Below are positions 1 to 6,519 of a stretch of 15,716 nucleotides of DNA, piece by piece. Numbering within the stretch: position 1 is the first letter of the stretch; each line of letters opens with the position of its first letter. This stretch comes from HGM20899 sp964615195 (lineage in GTDB: Bacteria > Pseudomonadota > Gammaproteobacteria > Enterobacterales > Succinivibrionaceae), in the NCBI GenBank assembly GCA_964615195.1, contig CAZTNG010000053.1, forward strand, positions 1 to 15,716, read 5' to 3'. The position numbers and the translations under genes are program-made. Below the pieces are notes generated by a model, which did no database searches, was not told the DNA's origin, and was given only the letters and a program-made list of their open reading frames with translations.

Positions 1-56
1 CCGATTGTACCTACGTTTACGTGTGTTTTTGTACGTTCAAACTTTTCCTTTGACAT
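1..56 (-). CDS. tuf: Elongation factor Tu, 5' end only (partial)
   Basis: Only the first 18 codons are present; the gene runs off the left edge. The reading MSKEKFERTKTHVNVGTIG is the standard EF-Tu N-terminus, just before the first GTP-binding loop. EF-Tu is the GTPase that brings aminoacyl-tRNA to the ribosome in the cytoplasm. The ATG at 56-54 has an AGAGGA ribosome binding site at 63-68, about 7 nt away. tRNA-Gly and tRNA-Tyr lie just upstream on the same strand, the arrangement known from the E. coli tufB operon, so co-transcription from the tRNA promoter is likely. Identity is nearly certain; whether this is the only tuf copy cannot be seen. Confidence 0.93.
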   Translation of the reverse strand, partial: MSKEKFERTKTHVNVGTI

Positions 57-70
57 ACTAGTTCCTCTAA

Positions 71-106
71 TTATCGGTGATAACTGTAGGTTTACTCACC
101 ACAGTT
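71..106 (-). promoter_or_regulatory. Short hairpins in the tuf leader
   Basis: The spacer between tRNA-Gly and tuf contains two small inverted repeats on the transcribed strand. One pairs 101-106 with 82-87 (AACTGT/ACAGTT, with an extra GG/CC pair after a one-base bulge). The other pairs 79-83 with 71-75 (TTATC/GATAA, 3-nt loop) just before the ribosome binding site. They share two bases, so they could not both form fully. They may mark a processing region between the tRNAs and the mRNA; both are short and function is unproven. Confidence 0.25.
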
Positions 107-133
107 GATTGACGATTAAAAAATAAAGCATAA

Positions 134-208
<75 letters not shown>

Positions 209-230
209 TCATGGTATATGTTTGAACGAA

Positions 231-315
<85 letters not shown>

Positions 316-362
316 AACAAGGTTCCAACACAGGCTTAAAAATAAGCCCTAAGTGGTCGCAA

Positions 363-391
363 ATATTACATGATCTTTTTTTAATACGCAA
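363..391 (-). promoter_or_regulatory. Promoter of the tRNA-Tyr/tRNA-Gly/tuf operon
   Basis: On the minus strand a -35 box TTGCGT (386-391) and a -10 box TAATAT (363-368) are separated by exactly 17 bp. The -10 is followed by a GC-rich discriminator (GCGACC), the pattern typical of growth-rate and ppGpp-controlled stable-RNA promoters. Transcription would begin near 356, leaving a leader of about 40 nt before tRNA-Tyr. The box match is seen directly; stringent control is inferred from the discriminator. Confidence 0.7.
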
Positions 392-461
392 GTGTATTTG
401 CAATATTTTTTACTAAAAGTTATTTTTTGAGTACATTTTAATCAAAATCATTAATTTAACT

Positions 462-483
462 TTATTTTTTGTACAAAAAATAA
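462..483. repeat. 22-bp perfect AT-rich palindrome centred on GTAC
   Basis: The left arm TTATTTTTTGT (462-472) is the exact reverse complement of the right arm ACAAAAAATAA (473-483). A related half-site, TTATTTTTTGA followed by GTAC, lies at 420-434, so the left arm is nearly repeated in direct orientation 42 bp away. The palindrome sits between two divergent promoters, where an operator would be expected. No gene ends here, which argues against a terminator. Function is unknown. Confidence 0.5.
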
Positions 484-568
484 TAAATATTTAAAGCAAT
501 CCATTATTAATCAAAGTTTTTCACCAAGCTATTCCTTATCCAAATATTTATGATTAATAGTCATTGAG

Positions 569-577
569 TGGTATAAT
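569..577 (+). promoter_or_regulatory. Extended -10 promoter for coaA
   Basis: The sequence TGGTATAAT combines a perfect TATAAT (572-577) with an upstream TG motif (569-570). No good -35 box is found 16-18 bp upstream, as is common for extended -10 promoters. Transcription would start near 584, giving a leader of about 23 nt with the AGAGG ribosome binding site at 593-597. Confidence 0.55.
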
Positions 578-606
578 TGATGATTATTGCAAAGAGGCTT
601 TAAAAA

Positions 607-1557
607 ATGACAAATGCGTATTCGCCATATATATCCTTTGATAAGTCATCATGGTCATCATTTAATGACGACATGAAACTCAATATTACAGAAAAGGATT
701 TATTGACATACAGGTCTTTAAACGATGTAATATCTCTTAAAGACGTTGCGGATATATATTTACCTCTTTCAAGATTATTAAACCTATATTTTAAAACTCG
801 TGCAACAAGAACAAATATTATAGAAAAATTTATAGGGAAATATAGCAACAAATGCAATGCTAAATCCCCTTTTATTATAGTCATTGCTGGATCTGTTGCT
901 GTTGGGAAAAGCACCACTGCTAGATTGTTGCAGGCATTAATCAAAGATTGGTCATGCAAACCATCTGTATCACTTGTTACAACTGATGGTTTCCTTTATT
1001 CTCGAGATGAACTTCAAAAACGGAATATTTTAGACCAAAAAGGCTTCCCAATTTCTTATGATATAAAAAAATTATTAAATTTTGTTTCTGATGCTAAATG
1101 TGGTAAATCACCACTGTATGTACCAAAATATTCACACTTAACTTACGACCTAGTTCCAAATGAACATTTACTAATTGAAAATCCTGATGTTTTGATAATT
1201 GAAGGTTTAAATGTTTTACAAAGTGGTATTGACTACCCTAAAACACCTCATCACGTGTTTTTGTCTGATTATGTTGATTTCTCTATTTATGTTGATGCTC
1301 AACCTACTTTACTTAAACAATGGTACAGAGATCGTTTCTTAGCATTAAGGGCAAATGCATTCAAGGATCCTAATTGTTTCTTCTACAAATATACTCAGAT
1401 ATCTGAAGACCAAGCTATGGATGTGGCAGATAATACATGGGATACCATCAACTATCCAAATCTGATTGAAAACATACTACCTACACGCGAGAGAGCCAAC
1501 CTTATACTTACCAAAGGTCAAAATCATGCCATAAACAATGTAAAGCTCAGAAAATAG
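607..1557 (+). CDS. coaA: Pantothenate kinase, type I
   Basis: CoaA phosphorylates pantothenate with ATP, the first and rate-controlling step of coenzyme A synthesis, in the cytoplasm. At 316 residues it has the same length as the E. coli enzyme. The P-loop GSVAVGKST spans residues 95-103, with K101 and R106 at the E. coli positions. Other conserved blocks are IYLPLSRLLN (50-59), TTDGFL, KGFPISYD, YSHLTYD, EGLNVLQSG, DFVDFSIYVDA-type DYVDFSIYVDA and the C-terminal ILPTRERANLILTK. The start is supported by AGAGG at 593-597. In the E. coli family, CoA feedback inhibition acts on this enzyme. Placement between the tRNA-tuf cluster and birA, convergent with birA and only 20 bp from its stop codon, matches E. 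coli. No clear terminator lies in that gap. Confidence 0.97.
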   Translation: MTNAYSPYISFDKSSWSSFNDDMKLNITEKDLLTYRSLNDVISLKDVADIYLPLSRLLNLYFKTRATRTNIIEKFIGKYSNKCNAKSPFIIVIAGSVAVGKSTTARLLQALIKDWSCKPSVSLVTTDGFLYSRDELQKRNILDQKGFPISYDIKKLLNFVSDAKCGKSPLYVPKYSHLTYDLVPNEHLLIENPDVLIIEGLNVLQSGIDYPKTPHHVFLSDYVDFSIYVDAQPTLLKQWYRDRFLALRANAFKDPNCFFYKYTQISEDQAMDVADNTWDTINYPNLIENILPTRERANLILTKGQNHAINNVKLRK

Positions 1558-1577
1558 AAATTTCTTATAATTGCAAC

Positions 1578-2573
1578 TTAGCTACTCAAAGGTCGCAATG
1601 ACATATCACCACAAAGGATAGTTTCTATACCACGTTCTGTTTCTATCTTTAAAGCACCTGTTTCATTTATGCCTAAATTTTTCCCCGTAATGATTTTATT
1701 ATCATTTACTAACTTAACGAAACAATTAGCATAGGTATCCAAACTAGCAAATTCATCCACAAATGGTGCTAAACTTTCAGATTTAAATTTCATAATAGAA
1801 GAAGTTAATTCATGAACAATTTCAGCGAGCAATTTTGTTCTATCTATTTTAAATTTACACGCAGACTCTAAACAAATAAAACCTTGAGAGATTTGTTGTT
1901 GTTTTTCGCCTTGTTCTAAAAAACTATTCGATATATTCAATCCAATGCCAATAACAACAAAACATCCGTTAGTAGATGCAGTAGATTCTACTAATATTCC
2001 CCCAGCTTTAAGGCCGTTACAATAAATATCATTGGGCCATTTAATCCCTATATTTTCCAAACCATTAGACTTCAAAACTTTAGCAACAACAATCCCAACT
2101 AATATACTTAATCCTTGAGTAGCAGTTAATTCGGTAAAATTAACCCCATATGAGAACATTAACTGGGTGCCATATAAACTAATAAATGATCGACCTCGTC
2201 GACCACGGCCACTAGTTTGAAATTCAGCAACAACTACAGAACCATCTGCAAGCTCTCTATTCTTTAACATGTATAAATTTGAGGAATCCATGGAGTCAAA
2301 ATGCACAACTTGTGGAATAAAAGCAAGCAATGGTGAATGACAATCAATTCGACTGAATGGTATTGATAATTGGTGCCCTCGTCCTTTAACACTGTTTATT
2401 AACAATCCAACATTTCTAAAACCACGCATGATTGAAGTAATTGTCATTCTGCTTTTATTTACGAGAGCGCCTAATTCAACTCCACTGTGAAAATTTCCAT
2501 CACTCAGTAAATTTAAGATTTCTACTTCATCATCAGAAAAATTTTTCAAATGAAAATTATCTACAGTCCGCAC
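1578..2573 (-). CDS. birA: Biotin-[acetyl-CoA-carboxylase] ligase / biotin operon repressor
   Basis: BirA makes biotinyl-5'-AMP and attaches biotin to the carboxyl carrier protein of acetyl-CoA carboxylase. The long form also represses biotin synthesis genes. This 331-residue protein has an N-terminal winged helix (about 14-72, containing a recognition segment around KSRMTITSIMRGF), so it is the bifunctional form. The ligase domain shows the biotinyl-AMP loop SGRGRRGR (121-128), KWPNDIY (178-184) and the catalytic-lysine segment LKAGGILVE (188-196). The start is GTG at 2573-2571, inside the end of murB, overlapping it by 13 bp with a GGGAG site about 9 nt upstream. No nearby in-frame ATG would keep the DNA-binding domain. 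Translational coupling to murB is likely. The murB-birA pairing is also found in E. coli. Confidence 0.95.
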   Translation of the reverse strand: MRTVDNFHLKNFSDDEVEILNLLSDGNFHSGVELGALVNKSRMTITSIMRGFRNVGLLINSVKGRGHQLSIPFSRIDCHSPLLAFIPQVVHFDSMDSSNLYMLKNRELADGSVVVAEFQTSGRGRRGRSFISLYGTQLMFSYGVNFTELTATQGLSILVGIVVAKVLKSNGLENIGIKWPNDIYCNGLKAGGILVESTASTNGCFVVIGIGLNISNSFLEQGEKQQQISQGFICLESACKFKIDRTKLLAEIVHELTSSIMKFKSESLAPFVDEFASLDTYANCFVKLVNDNKIITGKNLGINETGALKIETERGIETILCGDMSLRPLSS

Positions 2574-3571
2574 TCACCATCACTCCCATATATGCGTACT
2601 TCTGGCTCAAGCATTATTCCATATTTGTCACAAACAGTGTTTTGAATATATTTAGCTACGTCAACAACTTCTATAGGTTCTGCATTACCATAATTTACCA
2701 ATACAAGGGCTTGCTTTTCATAAGTTCCGGCGTTACCCATTTTTAATCCCTTGCATCCAGCATTATCAATTAACCAACCAGCAGCAATTTTGACTTCCCC
2801 TATTTCAGATGAATAAGCTGGAATTTGACCATACTTCTCACACATAGACAAATATTGTTGTTGTGAAACTTTTGGGTTTTTAAAGAAACTTCCTGCATTA
2901 CCAATAATCTTAGGATCAGGCAATTTGCACTTTCTAGCATCACTTACAATATCAAAAACATCTTGTGGTGATTTTATACTCTTTCCCTTAAATATCGCAT
3001 AATCAATCTTATACTCATATTTTTTAGGAATCTTTAATTCAACTGCAGTAATTATGTATCTATACTTATTTTTATTATCTTTAAAAATACTATGTCTATA
3101 CTCAAAACCACAATCTTTGGCCCAAACTCTGTCTACCCTTTTTTCAAGTAAATCTAAAACTTCAACATATCGACAAAAATCTGAAAATGAAACACCGTAA
3201 GCACCAACATTTTGAACTGGAGCTGCACCTGCAGTACCAGGGATCATAGCTAGATTCTCAAGGCCAAATATTCCTCTTTTCATGCAAGTTAAAATGGCAT
3301 TATGAAAATTTTCACCTGCTTGTATCTTAACATAATAGTAATCTAAATCTTCTGTAAACTCGAAACCCTTTAGCCTGTTGATTAATACCACGCCTTTAAA
3401 ATCACAAGTAAATAAGACATCAGATCCTTCGCCTAAAATTAGATAAGGTAAATTATTTTTTCTAATTTCTTCAAATGCTAAAGAAAACTGTGCGAAATCA
3501 GTTATTTCAAATATTTTGGTGGCAAACACATTCAAACCAAAAGTATTGTATTTTTTTAAACTAAACAACAA
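2561..3571 (-). CDS. murB: UDP-N-acetylenolpyruvoylglucosamine reductase
   Basis: MurB reduces the enolpyruvyl product of MurA to UDP-N-acetylmuramic acid with FAD and NADPH, the second cytoplasmic step of peptidoglycan precursor synthesis. The 336-residue protein is of the E. coli type (type I, about 340 residues). The FAD domain shows NTFGL (9-13), LGEGSDVLF (46-54), PGTAGAAPVQNVGAYG (111-126) and YRHSIF with R159. The proton donor is S228 in GNAGSFFKNP (224-233), and the second acid is E322 in LEPEVR. The start is TTG: two in tandem at 3571 and 3568, 4 and 7 nt after AAGGA (3576-3580). Homologs begin just here (xSLKxxNTFG), and the first ATG would remove about 96 residues. It lies 29 bp after murA. 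Confidence 0.96.
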   Translation of the reverse strand: MLFSLKKYNTFGLNVFATKIFEITDFAQFSLAFEEIRKNNLPYLILGEGSDVLFTCDFKGVVLINRLKGFEFTEDLDYYYVKIQAGENFHNAILTCMKRGIFGLENLAMIPGTAGAAPVQNVGAYGVSFSDFCRYVEVLDLLEKRVDRVWAKDCGFEYRHSIFKDNKNKYRYIITAVELKIPKKYEYKIDYAIFKGKSIKSPQDVFDIVSDARKCKLPDPKIIGNAGSFFKNPKVSQQQYLSMCEKYGQIPAYSSEIGEVKIAAGWLIDNAGCKGLKMGNAGTYEKQALVLVNYGNAEPIEVVDVAKYIQNTVCDKYGIMLEPEVRIYGSDGECGL

Positions 3572-3600
3572 TAAGTCCTTAGTAGAAGTTATTTATATTA

Positions 3601-4857
3601 CTACTCAAATCGTTCAATATTGGCACCTAAATTTTTAAATTTAAGTTCGATATTTTCATATCCTCGATCCATATGGTAAATTCTATCTACAATGGTTTCA
3701 CCACTAGCTATAACTCCAGCAATAACCAATGATGCACTTGCGCGCAAATCTGTTGCCATAACCTGAGCACCACTTAAGCCATCACAATCACCACATATAG
3801 CACTATTGCCTTGTAACTCTATATTAGCTCCCATTCTGTTCAATTCAGGAACATGCATAAACCTGTTTTCAAAAATTGTTTCAGTTACCACTCCTGTACC
3901 AATTGCAACAGCATTTAGTAATGTAAATTGAGCCTGCATATCTGTTGGAAATGCTGGGTATGGAGCTGTAGTAATATTTACTGGATGCAAAGATCTTCCT
4001 CTCATATCTAGCTTAATCCAATCATCTCCACATGTTAAATCTGCCCCACTTTCTTCAAGTTTAGCAATTACAGCCTGCAAAATTTTAGGATCTGTTTTTT
4101 TACACGTAACGCAACCATTTGACACAGCTGCTGCAACAAGAAATGTACCTGTTTCTATACGATCAGGTAACACTGTATATTCACCGCCATGTAGCTTATC
4201 AACGCCAACTATAGTAATTTCATTGGTTCCTTCACCTTCAATCTTTGCGCCTAGACATTTTAGAAAGTTAACTAAATCAACAACCTCAGGCTCTTTAGCG
4301 GCATTTTGAATAATTGTTTTTCCTTCAGCTAAAGTAGCTGCCGCAACAAGATTTTCAGTACCTGTCACAGAAATAATGTCAAAGTAAATAGTGTTGCCTA
4401 CCAAACGTTTATCAACTCTAGACTTAATATATCCGCCTTCTATCTTTACCTTAGCACCCATAAGCTCTAAGCCATGTATATGGAAATTCACAGGCCTTGC
4501 TCCAATTGCACAGCCACCAGGCATAGATACATCTGCGGCATTCATTTTTGCGGTTAATGGACCCAATGCTAAAATAGAAGCTCTCATTGTTTTAACAAGA
4601 TCATACGGCGCTATATAATTCGTAGTTTCACCTGAAATTTCATAGGATGAATCATCTAATTTAGTAACTTTTTTACCTGATATTTCTAGCAATCTAAATG
4701 ATGTATTAACATCCTTAAGATTCGGAACATTATGCAATATAACTGTCTCATCAGTGAGCATAGTTGCTAATATAATTGGTAGAGCGGCGTTTTTTGCACC
4801 AGAAATAGTAACGTCACCTATAAGAGCCTTTCCGCCCTGAATTTTAAACTTCTGCAT
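3601..4857 (-). CDS. murA: UDP-N-acetylglucosamine 1-carboxyvinyltransferase
   Basis: MurA transfers enolpyruvate from phosphoenolpyruvate to UDP-GlcNAc, the first committed step of peptidoglycan synthesis, and is the fosfomycin target. The 418-residue protein has K22-N23 in ISGAKNAALP (18-27) and catalytic C116 in MPGGCAIGARPV (112-123). Later blocks include DRIETGTFLVAAA, PAFPTDMQAQFT and ATDLRASASLVIAG. The cysteine is present, so fosfomycin-type sensitivity of the active site is expected. The frame is open to 4935, but homologs start at MQKFKIQGG, so ATG 4857-4855 is preferred. Its ribosome binding site is poor: the nearest purine tract is GGGTAA, about 14 nt away. In E. coli bolA/ibaG precedes murA; here no gene fills the 167 bp from mlaB. 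Confidence 0.96.
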   Translation of the reverse strand: MQKFKIQGGKALIGDVTISGAKNAALPIILATMLTDETVILHNVPNLKDVNTSFRLLEISGKKVTKLDDSSYEISGETTNYIAPYDLVKTMRASILALGPLTAKMNAADVSMPGGCAIGARPVNFHIHGLELMGAKVKIEGGYIKSRVDKRLVGNTIYFDIISVTGTENLVAAATLAEGKTIIQNAAKEPEVVDLVNFLKCLGAKIEGEGTNEITIVGVDKLHGGEYTVLPDRIETGTFLVAAAVSNGCVTCKKTDPKILQAVIAKLEESGADLTCGDDWIKLDMRGRSLHPVNITTAPYPAFPTDMQAQFTLLNAVAIGTGVVTETIFENRFMHVPELNRMGANIELQGNSAICGDCDGLSGAQVMATDLRASASLVIAGVIASGETIVDRIYHMDRGYENIELKFKNLGANIERFE

Positions 4858-4952
4858 AATTATGTATAATTTACCCAAAAACAAATATTCGAAAATTTTT
4901 ACAATTCTACTAATGTTTATTTTAAAAAACAACAAAGAGTCATATGAAAGAA

Positions 4953-4987
4953 AATCAACTTATAAAAAAAGAACTAGTAAGTTGATT
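4953..4987 (-). repeat. 10-bp inverted repeat interleaved with the mlaB terminator
   Basis: The arm at 4987-4978 (AATCAACTTA) is perfectly complementary to 4962-4953 (TAAGTTGATT). The first arm is mostly the loop of the terminator-like hairpin and the second lies just beyond its U-tract. The two pairings are therefore interleaved: mutually exclusive if fully formed, or an H-type pseudoknot. This is the geometry of an attenuator or antiterminator; no such RNA family is recognised here. Confidence 0.5.
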
Positions 4988-5004
4988 CACTACTAATTCT
5001 TTTT
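4966..5004 (-). terminator. Intrinsic terminator-like hairpin after mlaB
   Basis: About 20 nt past the mlaB stop, the minus-strand RNA can form a 14-bp stem. The 5' arm is 5004-4991 (AAAAAGAATTAGTA) and the 3' arm is 4979-4966 (TACTAGTTCTTTTT), with an 11-nt loop. The 3' arm runs into seven uridines (4970-4964). The single imperfect position (4974/4996) is a G-U wobble in minus-strand RNA but a C-A mismatch on the plus strand, which fits function in the mla direction. The stem is AU-rich, so termination may be partial, allowing read-through into murA. Confidence 0.55.
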
Positions 5005-5024
5005 AAAACTAATTTAATTACTTT

Positions 5025-5273
5025 TTAATCTAGATCAAACAATTCAGTAACTTTAAAAAGCTCCACCAAATGCTTTGCTTCTAAAGGCATTGATTTTACA
5101 TGAAGTTTTGTACCACTTAGATTTTTTGCCCAAATTACTAAAAAAGCTATTCCAGCTGAATCAACCTTAATAACATTTGATAAATCAATACTATTATTAA
5201 TAAATAATTCATCTTTATTAGCCCATAGTTTTTCGACTTGTAAAAAATCAAATGAACCGACAATACTTAACAT
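5025..5273 (-). CDS. mlaB: MlaB, STAS-domain subunit of the Mla lipid ABC transporter
   Basis: MlaB is a small cytoplasmic STAS-domain protein that binds the MlaF ATPase and supports assembly and activity of the MlaFEDB complex at the inner membrane. The 82-residue frame has the STAS signature IDLSNVIKVDSAGIAFLVIWA (residues about 29-49), in which the conserved D-S-A/S-G loop is intact, and it fills the mlaB position after mlaC. It is slightly shorter than the E. coli protein (about 97 residues). The ribosome binding site AAGGAA (5283-5288) partly overlaps a 6-bp hairpin (5287-5305). A terminator-like hairpin follows the gene. Confidence 0.88.
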   Translation of the reverse strand: MLSIVGSFDFLQVEKLWANKDELFINNSIDLSNVIKVDSAGIAFLVIWAKNLSGTKLHVKSMPLEAKHLVELFKVTELFDLD

Positions 5274-5286
5274 TTACTAAAATTCC

Positions 5287-5305
5287 TTATCTGGCATATA
5301 GATAA
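5287..5305 (-). promoter_or_regulatory. Small hairpin overlapping the mlaB ribosome binding site
   Basis: In the mlaC-mlaB gap the minus strand reads TTATCT (5305-5300 end), a 7-nt loop, then AGATAA (5292-5287), which runs directly into the AAGGAA site for mlaB. The fold could partly hide the ribosome binding site and tune MlaB amount relative to MlaC. A 6-bp AU-rich stem is near chance level, so this is tentative. Confidence 0.25.
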
Positions 5306-5312
5306 ACTTCTA

Positions 5313-5951
5313 TTACTTAGAGTTACTACCTGCAGTTTTTGCCACATGTTCTAATAATGTTTTAGAGACGCTATCTATACCTTTATCTCTTATTAACCCA
5401 CTTAGTTCTGATTGCTTAGCACTCAATAGACTAATTCCCTCAGCAACCATATCATACGCTTTCCATTGACCTGTTTTTTGGTTTTTGCGCATTTTAAAAA
5501 TAACCTCTAAATCTGGTTTCCCTGTTTCCTTTATATAGACTTTTACTGATACTATCTTATCTTCAATTGGCTGCGGTTCTTGCACTTCAATGGTTTGATC
5601 AGTATATTTTTTTAAAGCATCTGCATAAGTTGCAATTATATATTCCGTAAAAGCTGTAGTGAATTCATTGCGTTGTTCTTCTGTAGTATCCTTTAAATTA
5701 CTACCTATAACCTTATAGGCAGCATATTTGTTATCTATATAAGGAAGTAATTCAGTTCTAATAATAGATCTAGCTACATTAACATCAGTCATTTTTTCTT
5801 TATTAGCTTTTATACTAGCAAATGTATTATTAGCTAAAGTTTTAATCAATACGTATGGATCAGTTGAATCAATATCTTGTGCTACTGATACTCTTCCATA
5901 TAAAAACGCAACACAAAGTATAAAAAAAGTTTTAATTAATGCTTTTTTCAT
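5313..5951 (-). CDS. mlaC: MlaC, periplasmic phospholipid-carrier protein
   Basis: MlaC ferries phospholipid through the periplasm between the outer-membrane MlaA complex and the inner-membrane MlaFEDB complex. The protein has 212 residues, nearly the E. coli length (211). An N-terminal signal peptide is clear: MKK, a hydrophobic core ALIKTFFILCVAFLYG, and a probable cleavage site VSVA|QD near residue 24. The mature part shows the Ttg2D/MlaC pattern: DPYVLIKTLANNTFASI, a middle segment with LKDTTEEQRNEFTTAF and YADALKKY, and near the end KTGQWKAYDMVAEGISLL. The start codon has GAGGAAA about 7 nt upstream. It lies between mlaD and mlaB, as in the known operon. Confidence 0.94.
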   Translation of the reverse strand: MKKALIKTFFILCVAFLYGRVSVAQDIDSTDPYVLIKTLANNTFASIKANKEKMTDVNVARSIIRTELLPYIDNKYAAYKVIGSNLKDTTEEQRNEFTTAFTEYIIATYADALKKYTDQTIEVQEPQPIEDKIVSVKVYIKETGKPDLEVIFKMRKNQKTGQWKAYDMVAEGISLLSAKQSELSGLIRDKGIDSVSKTLLEHVAKTAGSNSK

Positions 5952-6010
5952 TACAATTTCCTCATATTTATATTATTTTGATAAGTTTCCTATTTAGTAA
6001 ATTTTTTGTA

Positions 6011-6508
6011 TTACTTTGAAACTTCCTCTTTATTGTTATTGCCTTGAACACTGTACAAAAATTTTCCAATTAAATCTTCAAGAACTATGGCAGAACCTGT
6101 ATCAGCAATTCTATCTCCATTCTTTAAATATGTTGATCCCATTTCCTCATCATAAAATCCTGGCGTAATACCAATATATTGCTCACCAATAAGACCTGCA
6201 GTTAAAATTGAAGCCTTACTTTCACTTGAAAGGTTGTTGTATTTTGCATCAATCTCCATAGATACTATTGGAACTAACTTTTTAGGATCGACCTTAACGC
6301 TAGAAACTCTACCTATTACAACACCACCAATTTTTACAGGAGCTCTTAGCTTTAATGAGCCTACATTATCGAAATATCCATATACAGTATAGGTGTCTTG
6401 CTTAAAGCTCATGGTTAAACCAGCAACATTTAAAGCCAACACCACACCAGAAATTATGCCCGCCAAAACGAAGCATCCGACAATAAATTCTAATTTACTA
6501 AATTTCAC
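6011..6508 (-). CDS. mlaD: MlaD, MCE-domain substrate-binding subunit
   Basis: MlaD is an inner-membrane-anchored MCE protein. In E. coli it forms a hexameric ring on MlaE and passes phospholipid to or from MlaC. One N-terminal transmembrane helix (about residues 7-28) is followed by a single MCE domain with FDNVGSLKLRAPVKIGGVVIGRV-type residues, then GLIGEQYIGITPGF and VLEDLIGKFLY. The start is taken as GTG at 6508-6506, with AAGG 9 nt upstream (165 residues). An in-frame TTG at 6517 would touch that AAGG with no spacing, so it is unlikely. The E. coli protein has 183 residues; this one lacks most of the low-complexity C-terminal tail. The start follows the mlaE stop by 11 nt. Confidence 0.94.
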   Translation of the reverse strand: MKFSKLEFIVGCFVLAGIISGVVLALNVAGLTMSFKQDTYTVYGYFDNVGSLKLRAPVKIGGVVIGRVSSVKVDPKKLVPIVSMEIDAKYNNLSSESKASILTAGLIGEQYIGITPGFYDEEMGSTYLKNGDRIADTGSAIVLEDLIGKFLYSVQGNNNKEEVSK

Positions 6509-6519
6509 AATAATCAACC

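Larger units (their letters stand above)
316..606. other. Divergent intergenic region, tRNA operon / coaA
   Basis: This 291-bp AT-rich spacer separates the leftward tRNA operon from rightward coaA. It contains the tRNA promoter (363-391), a small hairpin GGCTTA/TAAGCC (333-348) that would lie in the tRNA leader, a 22-bp palindrome (462-483) and the coaA extended -10 promoter (569-577). No credible coding frame is seen, and there is no tRNA-Thr gene, although E. coli has one at this place. Confidence 0.7.

Noticed and set aside
103..110. The 8-mer AATCAACT in the tuf leader also occurs in the mlaB-murA repeat
   Set aside because: One shared 8-mer in AT-rich intergenic DNA is expected by chance and the surrounding sequences do not match.
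333..348. Hairpin GGCTTA/TAAGCC upstream of tRNA-Tyr as a terminator
   Set aside because: It is only 6 bp, has no following T-run on either strand, and lies just downstream of the tRNA promoter, where it is more likely leader RNA.
1556..1565. Palindrome AGAAATTTCT between coaA and birA as a shared terminator
   Set aside because: A 10-bp fully AT-centred palindrome leaves no loop and has no uridine tract in a suitable place on either strand.
4858..4935. N-terminal extension of MurA by 26 residues
   Set aside because: The MurA family begins at the MQKFKIQGG-like start; the extension is hydrophobic and AT-driven, and an enzyme that acts in the cytoplasm needs no leader.
4943..4984. Tiny plus-strand frame (13 codons) with an AGAG upstream
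   Set aside because: It lies wholly within the inverted-repeat region after mlaB and is too short and low in complexity to support as a gene.
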